Of a stretch of DNA of 64,000 nt, positions 61,967 through 64,000 are shown in pieces. The DNA is from Bradysia coprophila. Lineage: Eukaryota; Arthropoda; Insecta; Diptera; Sciaridae. A program made the position numbers and the translations under genes. The stretch is taken from NCBI RefSeq assembly GCF_014529535.1, contig NC_050735.1, positions 1,860,001 to 1,924,000 of the forward strand, in the 5' to 3' direction. Below the pieces are notes generated by a model. It was not told where the DNA came from and made no database searches. It saw nothing but the letters and a program-made list of their open reading frames with translations. The stretch's first letter is position 1, and each line of letters opens with the position of its first letter.

Positions 61967-62503
61967 ATTTTTTTTTCATTGAAACTAACGAATTTTTAGG
62001 CAAAAAATCAAACTTTTCTTTAAGATCTTTAAAAATTAATAAATTCCATCTGCTAAAGAGTAATCATGAGTTTTCTTAGGCTTAGAAGATTTATGAGAAG
62101 AGAAGACCTTGCATAGTCGGTTGGCGAAGGTAAGAATATTCATTAAATGTTTCTGATTCGACCTACAGCTAATGTATTCGTTCCCAATTCTTACCGGACA
62201 GAACTACGCGTTACACTTACCATTTCCCTTAACTACGGTCATTTTCCCGACCAACTTCCGGATCAGTCAGGAAATGAAAATCCTTCACATTAAATGCGTT
62301 GTAACAGTTGAAAAATTAGATGTTAATGAATCTGCAACTTCGATGAATTTCTACATCAATTTCACTGATGGATTGTTTTTCATATTTGGCTTCCTGTTTG
62401 TTGGATTTGATTTGATTTTAATTGTACCATCCACAATGAAAATGAAGTGTCCATTACGCATTTCAAACTAAAATTTTAGTTACTCTTTGCTAGCAGCATC
62501 AAC
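61967..62503. other. intergenic
   Basis: An open frame of 99 codons lies at 62,172-62,471 (plus). It has no signal peptide and no domain I recognise, so I do not call it a gene. The remaining sequence is AT-rich. Confidence 0.45.
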
Positions 62504-63299
62504 ATGAAGCGAAGTTTTATATTCCAAACGGCAATTTTATTCCAAATTATCTGGATTGCATCGGGATGGGTACATAGGCAATGCGTTGAAGTGGACAGTA
62601 TTTCACACGAATTACGTCTGAATCTTACTTTTTCTTTCGAAATTATCTATTGACATGAAAACTCTGTGATCTGTACATCCTTCTGTGAAATATTCCACTT
62701 TCCCAAAGCTGTACAAATCTGTTAAAATTTCAAATAAATTTTCAGAAATACCAAGTGCTTCCAACGAAAGTGAATAGCGAAGCACTGAGCGAAAAGGCTC
62801 AACATAATATTTCAATATCCGATAGCGGTGGTTTGAGCCTGTACATTAATCTGAAGGAAGACTTGCATGATCTCTTTATGACAATAAACTTAGCCATGAA
62901 TTTTGACTCCGAAAAAGAAAGCAGCATCGATGTGGTCAAACGAACGGTGAACTGCTGCCAACTATTCAAGGAATCCTCATACGCGCCGGAACTGCAGTAT
63001 TTTTACAAAATATTGTTGAACTATGGACATTTTCCCGTGCAATGCCCGGTGAAGAAGGTCAGAAATTTTTGAAGTTTTTCTTTTCAGTGCAAAAAGCGAA
63101 ACTGAATGGCGAATTTTAGGGTTTGTACTACGTTGAAGATTTGACGATGAATCCGGAAGGACTGCCAGTAGAATTGGTGAATGAAACAACCGCTTTTTTG
63201 ACCATAAAATTTTCGGTTAAAGAGAAAAATAGATTCAAAATTTTGGGCGCCTACCAACTGTATTTTACAATTAAAAAAATTGGGAATGCCGCTGACTAA
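62504..63299 (+). CDS. small secreted DUF1091-family protein
   Basis: Three exons (62504-62569, 62746-63057, 63120-63299) give 185 residues. Exon 1 is essentially the signal peptide (MKRSFIFQTAILFQIIWIAS). The mature protein has the DUF1091 layout: a beta-rich N-terminal half (GLSLYINLKEDLHDLFMTIN), the Cys in TVNCCQLF, the KILLNYGHFPVQCPVKKG word followed by LYYVEDLTMNPEGLP, and a final strand GAYQLYFTIKKIG. DUF1091 proteins are common in flies, have an MD-2-like lipid-binding fold and are linked to pheromone or lipid recognition; the specific role is unknown. All splice sites are GT-AG and in phase 0. Confidence 0.8.
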
Positions 63300-64000
63300 T
63301 GAAACTAATTCTGCAGATCGCTTAAACATTAAATAAAATTTGTGTGTTTTAATTGCACTGTATTGTATTGTGAATTATTAAATGGACCGAAAGATTGTTC
63401 GAATTCCAAAACAATTTTAGGTTTTTTTGCGATTGAAAGACTAAACGCTGTGCGACCAGGACATATAGTTTTAAAATTGCTAAAGTTTCCAAAATTTGCT
63501 GTTCAGATATTATTATGGTTGTGGGTGCCATATCTTCGCTTCGAATCTCTAACGGTTTTAGGCTGAAAACACACGGGTAATTTTGCGCTGCTGTGATGGA
63601 TAATTGTGCTGCGTCTTCCATTGTAATCCGATTAGTAGCATGGAAAACGCAGACTACACCCGATTACACTACTGTGAAGTAAATAAAAATTCGAAATTTC
63701 TTTATCAACAACCGGTTAAATTGTAATTTGCGTTATTGCAGAATTGTTTAACATAACTCGATTCCACTATCGGTTAAATGAACCACAATTTTCATTGATA
63801 TTCGTAACATGTGTAAGTGTGTTATGGACAGTCATTTTAGCATAATACGAGTAATTGCAACGAACGGCGCTTCGATTTCAATTAAAAACGACAATTCTCT
63901 CTCTACAGTCAGATATTTCGTAACAATAATCAAGATTTATAAACAAGACACGTGTACTATAGTAAGTGCACCTACAAAAAACCAGAAATTATATGCAAAA
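63300..64000. other. intergenic, nothing recognised
   Basis: Short open frames on both strands overlap each other and show no domain. No repeat structure was noticed by eye. Confidence 0.4.

Noticed and set aside
62172-62471. Second secreted protein gene between the yellow-family and DUF1091 genes
   Set aside because: No signal peptide, no recognised fold, and no convincing splice partners.

Overview
This is eukaryotic nuclear DNA from an insect, most likely a dipteran. The genes carry short phase-compatible GT-AG introns, the intergenic DNA is AT-rich and full of inverted repeats, and the recognisable genes are typical of flies: a yellow/MRJP-family protein, a DUF4728 (pasiflora-like) membrane protein, Ubc6, Kcmf1, Snx3, a secreted C-type lectin and a DUF1091 protein. 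A lower (nematoceran) fly such as a fungus gnat is my guess. That placement is inference and I could not test it.

Layout of the host part. 3.16-4.09 kb (+): four-exon tetraspan DUF4728 protein. 7.2-11.1 kb (-): Kcmf1-type E3 ubiquitin ligase. 14.3-18.6 kb (+): Ubc6/RAD6 E2 enzyme with a 3.5 kb first intron holding hairpins and a LINE-like relic. 20.4-22.8 kb (-): a secreted C-type lectin that appears to be spliced in frame to a 549-residue acidic helical-repeat region. 24.6-25.3 kb (+): sorting nexin 3. 29.0-32.2 kb (+): four-finger C2H2 transcription factor. 32.2-39.3 kb: gene-free DNA rich in small inverted-repeat elements. 60.5-62.0 kb (+): yellow-family protein. 62.5-63.3 kb (+): small secreted DUF1091 protein.

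The main find is at 39,271-59,393: an apparently complete, about 20.1 kb Foldback/MULE-type DNA transposon. It has outer terminal inverted repeats of roughly 500 bp and a perfect 9-bp target-site duplication (TCAAATTAT). Its long inner arms are made of a 20-bp tandem repeat in opposite orientation (about 4.7 kb left, about 2 kb right). The central region holds three intron-containing genes: a zeste-like Myb DNA-binding protein, a DDE transposase with D374/D456/E700 that seems to be spliced in frame to a Ulp1 (C48) cysteine protease plus PHD finger, and a six-exon gene ending in a DUF4806-like region. Architecture, TSD length and transposase motifs match the Drosophila FB-NOF group, but the gene content is larger.

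Around it are several non-autonomous inverted-repeat families. One (ends CACGGCAGAG, 8-bp TSD) has a copy directly abutting the big element and another whose core is triplicated. A second (ends near GACGTCAGTGAA) sits in introns of Ubc6 and of the zinc-finger gene. Exon borders were read by eye and may be off by a base or two; each model was checked for phase and total length divisible by three.
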